Assembly: GCF_902459735.1 (NCBI RefSeq)
Contig: NZ_CABPRV010000017.1
Span: 1-64,000, forward strand
Length of the DNA: 64,000 nt
From: Pandoraea capi
GTDB taxonomy: Bacteria > Pseudomonadota > Gammaproteobacteria > Burkholderiales > Burkholderiaceae
Direction of reading: 5' to 3'
Part shown: positions 61,859 to 64,000 of the stretch, in pieces
How the letters are laid out: every line of letters starts with the position of its first letter
Position numbering within the stretch: the first letter of the stretch is position 1
Translations under genes and position numbers: made by a program
Notes under the pieces: model-generated
What the model was told of the DNA's origin: nothing
What the model saw: the letters and a program-made list of their open reading frames with translations, nothing else
Databases searched by the model: none

Positions 61859-62911
61859 ATGGCGTCCACCCTGCGAGACACACCGATGCGCAATGCCAAT
61901 GTGGAGTCGTTGCTGGTTTCCCTGATCGGGAAAGCACGCACCGACGCGCTGTTCGCCACGCTCAATTCCCCGTCGATCCTGGCCGACTTCGAGTTCGGCA
62001 GCGTCACCCGCGCCGAACTGGCGCAGGCGATGAACATGGCCCTGTTCGAAGGGCTGCTGGAGCGCTCGGCGAACGGCCGGACTTACACCGAAGAAGCCAT
62101 CGCTGCCGGTGGTGGCGTGTACTTCGATCACGGCGCGCTGCGCACCGTGCGTTGGGACCAGAACGGCGCCCTGCCCCCGGGCGAATCGGCGTTCACGCGC
62201 ATTCTGCGTCCGCTCGGTTTCAAGCTCAACGGCCGTTATCCGCTCGATCGCCTCGGCATGACGGGCCGCGCCTATGCCCATGAAGACTGCCCGGACGAAA
62301 TCTCGCAATTCTTCGTGAGCGAGCTGCATCCGGAGCGTTTCTCGGAGACGTTCCAGCAAGCGGTATCGCGCGTGGTCGGCACGTCGACGGACCCGCTCAC
62401 GCCGGCCGCCGTCGGTCAACTGTGGGAACTGGAGCGCGACGGTACGCTGCCGCTGGAGACCGCACAGGCCTTGCTGCCGGTGATCGTGGGCGCGTTTGCG
62501 CGTCAGCACGAGGTGCCGAGCGAGGCCGATTACGAACTGCTGCTGGCGGAATCTGCCGAAATGGCCTGGATTTCCACCGAAGGCAACGCCTTCAACCATG
62601 CGACCGATCGTGTGGAAGACGTCTTCGCCCTCTCGGACGCCGAGAAGGCCAAGGGCCGCCCGATGAAGCCCGAAGTCGAGCGCTCGCGCTCGGGTCGCGT
62701 GTTTCAGACGGCCTATCGCGCCGACACCGTGCGTCGCGAATTCCGCGCCGCGAACGGTGAGCTCGTCACGCGCGAAGTCCCGGGTTCGTTCTACGAATTC
62801 ATCACGCGTCATCGCGAGTACGACAATGCCAGGCGCTGCTGGAAGCTCGATCTGCGTTTCGACGCAGGCAACGCGCAGGGCATTTTCAAGATGACGGCCA
62901 ACGCCAAGTAA
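61859..62911 (+). CDS. DUF1338 protein, 2-oxoadipate dioxygenase/decarboxylase (HglS)-like
   Basis: This 350-residue protein (341 if ATG 61886 is used) has the VOC-related DUF1338 fold. Metal ligands are readable as His91 (YFDHGALRTVR), His247 (AFNHATDRVED) and Glu313 (PGSFYEFITR), the His-His-Glu set known for Pseudomonas HglS, which converts 2-oxoadipate to 2-hydroxyglutarate. It is shorter than the Pseudomonas enzyme, closer to the small plant-type members. Directly downstream is an ALDH7 gene of the aminoadipate pathway, which strongly supports a role in lysine degradation. Confidence 0.88.
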   Translation: MASTLRDTPMRNANVESLLVSLIGKARTDALFATLNSPSILADFEFGSVTRAELAQAMNMALFEGLLERSANGRTYTEEAIAAGGGVYFDHGALRTVRWDQNGALPPGESAFTRILRPLGFKLNGRYPLDRLGMTGRAYAHEDCPDEISQFFVSELHPERFSETFQQAVSRVVGTSTDPLTPAAVGQLWELERDGTLPLETAQALLPVIVGAFARQHEVPSEADYELLLAESAEMAWISTEGNAFNHATDRVEDVFALSDAEKAKGRPMKPEVERSRSGRVFQTAYRADTVRREFRAANGELVTREVPGSFYEFITRHREYDNARRCWKLDLRFDAGNAQGIFKMTANAK

Positions 62912-62940
62912 CCAACACCGAATTCCATAAGGGTATCCAC

Positions 62941-64000
62941 GTGAACGCGACTTCCATCCTCAACGAACTGGGCATTGCCAAACTGGCCGAGACCGGCGAC
63001 ATCGCCGTGCATTCGCCGATCAACGGCGAACTCATCGGCCGCGTGGCCAGCGCTTCGGTCGCCGACGCTCAAGCCGCACTCGCCCGCGCGCAGACCGCCT
63101 TCACCGCATGGCGCAACGTGCCGGCCCCGCGTCGCGGCGAGCTGGTTCGCCTGCTCGGCGAAAAGCTGCGCGAGCGCAAGCAGGCACTCGGCGCTCTGGT
63201 CACGCTCGAAGCCGGCAAGATCCTGCAAGAGGGTCTGGGTGAAGTGCAGGAAATGATCGACATCTGCGACTTCGCCGTCGGCCTGTCGCGTCAGTTGTAC
63301 GGTCTGACGATCGCCTCGGAGCGTCCGGGCCACCGCATGGCCGAGACGTGGCACCCGATGGGCGTTTGCACCGTCATCTCCGCCTTCAACTTCCCGGTCG
63401 CCGTGTGGTCGTGGAACGCTGCGCTGGCACTCGTGTGCGGCAACGCCGTGGTGTGGAAGCCGTCGGAAAAGACGCCGCTGACCGCACTCGCCGTGAACAA
63501 GCTGATGGAAGACGTTATCGCCGAATTCGGCGACGCCCCGGAAGGCCTGACGGCGCTGGTGATCGGCGGTCGCGACGTGGGTGAAGCGCTCGTCGCCGAC
63601 CCGCGCTCGGCCATCGTGAGCGCCACGGGCAGCACGGAAATGGGCCGCAAGGTCGGCGTGGAAGTCGCGCGCCGCTTCGGTCGCTCGATCCTCGAACTCG
63701 GTGGCAACAACGCCGGTATCGTGACCGAAAGCGCCAACCCGGAACTCGCCCTGCGCGGCATTCTATTCTCGGCCGTGGGCACCGCCGGTCAGCGCTGCAC
63801 CACGCTGCGCCGCCTGTTCGTGCACGAGAGCGTGTACGACAAGACCGTCGAGCGTCTGAAGACGCTGTACGGCAAGGTCGCCATCGGTAACCCGCTGGAA
63901 CGCGGCACGCTCATGGGTCCGCTGATCGACGAAGGCGCCTTCAAGCGCATGCAAAGCGCGCTTGAGCAAGCGCGTGCGCAAGGCGGCAAGGTCACGGGCG
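62941..64000 (+). CDS. Aldehyde dehydrogenase, ALDH7/AmaB type (partial at right edge)
   Basis: GTG 62941 with AAGGGT upstream opens a frame running past the window end, with 353 codons visible of about 500 expected. Glu252 (LELGGNN) and nucleophile Cys286 (GQRCTT) are in place, with FNFPVAVWSWN and SATGSTEMGRKV as cofactor-binding elements. The sequence is of the antiquitin group (2-aminoadipate-6-semialdehyde dehydrogenase), which makes 2-aminoadipate from the lysine-derived semialdehyde. It is 29 bases after the DUF1338 gene, so the two should be one operon. Confidence 0.92.
   Translation, partial: MNATSILNELGIAKLAETGDIAVHSPINGELIGRVASASVADAQAALARAQTAFTAWRNVPAPRRGELVRLLGEKLRERKQALGALVTLEAGKILQEGLGEVQEMIDICDFAVGLSRQLYGLTIASERPGHRMAETWHPMGVCTVISAFNFPVAVWSWNAALALVCGNAVVWKPSEKTPLTALAVNKLMEDVIAEFGDAPEGLTALVIGGRDVGEALVADPRSAIVSATGSTEMGRKVGVEVARRFGRSILELGGNNAGIVTESANPELALRGILFSAVGTAGQRCTTLRRLFVHESVYDKTVERLKTLYGKVAIGNPLERGTLMGPLIDEGAFKRMQSALEQARAQGGKVTG

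Overview
The window looks like chromosomal DNA from a high-G+C betaproteobacterium of the Burkholderiaceae. The evidence is the gene repertoire: a Burkholderia-type porin, AAHS-family aromatic-acid transporters, a glutathione-dependent gentisate pathway, Ku/LigD, and ten LysR regulators in 64 kb. Pandoraea or a close relative is my best guess, but this is inference. Most of the window is catabolic and regulatory accessory chromosome. No rRNA, tRNA, CRISPR array or intact insertion sequence was recognised.

Layout. 1-1.7 kb: lower-G+C, island-like DNA with a partial gene end, a two-helix membrane protein, a G10 run and repeated 19-mers. 1.7-10.5 kb: LysR/L-lactate dehydrogenase pair; a LacI regulator and an SDR dehydrogenase joined by a deletion, both broken; a secreted hypothetical; an aconitase / GntR / leaderless solute-binding-protein operon behind a perfect inverted repeat. 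10.7-11.6 kb: a protein whose C-terminal half resembles the plant IQM family and may be a translocated effector. 11.6-15.7 kb: AraC regulator, FAD monooxygenase, GST/HxlR pair, secreted hypothetical. 15.8-20.5 kb: a translationally coupled amino-acid-type ABC operon carrying a ureohydrolase and a RidA protein, with a divergent LysR. 20.5-32.9 kb: several regulator/enzyme pairs (LysR with DHA2 exporter; LysR with HAD hydrolase and class II aldolase; cupin with LysR), a VOC protein followed by a decayed DUF2817 gene, and KgtP.

33-35.6 kb: ruvA stands without ruvC or ruvB, next to a compositionally foreign two-gene unit. It encodes a ParA/MinD-like protein that has lost its Walker A lysines and an overlapping HEPN-type putative RNase. 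This is the best candidate for an undescribed, defence-like or toxin-antitoxin-like system. 35.6-43.2 kb: a complete 3-hydroxybenzoate -> gentisate -> maleylpyruvate -> fumarylpyruvate -> fumarate + pyruvate cluster with LysR, transporter and a 2-hydroxyacid dehydrogenase. 43.2-48.1 kb: zinc-ribbon and glycine-zipper proteins, then the Ku/LigD end-joining pair. 48.1-50.5 kb: AraC regulator and aldo/keto reductase.

50.6-57.2 kb: a second aromatic cluster on the minus strand (LysR, type I extradiol dioxygenase, divergent class II aldolase-like protein, AAHS transporter, porin) plus a further LysR. 57.4-60.8 kb: GST, small membrane protein, ilvE, YitT-family protein. 60.8-64 kb: LysR divergent from a DUF1338 (2-oxoadipate dioxygenase-like) protein and an ALDH7 aldehyde dehydrogenase that runs off the window. 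The last two suggest the aminoadipate branch of lysine catabolism.

Starts were chosen from Shine-Dalgarno spacing and remembered family N-termini. No homology search was run, so family names rest on recognised motifs.
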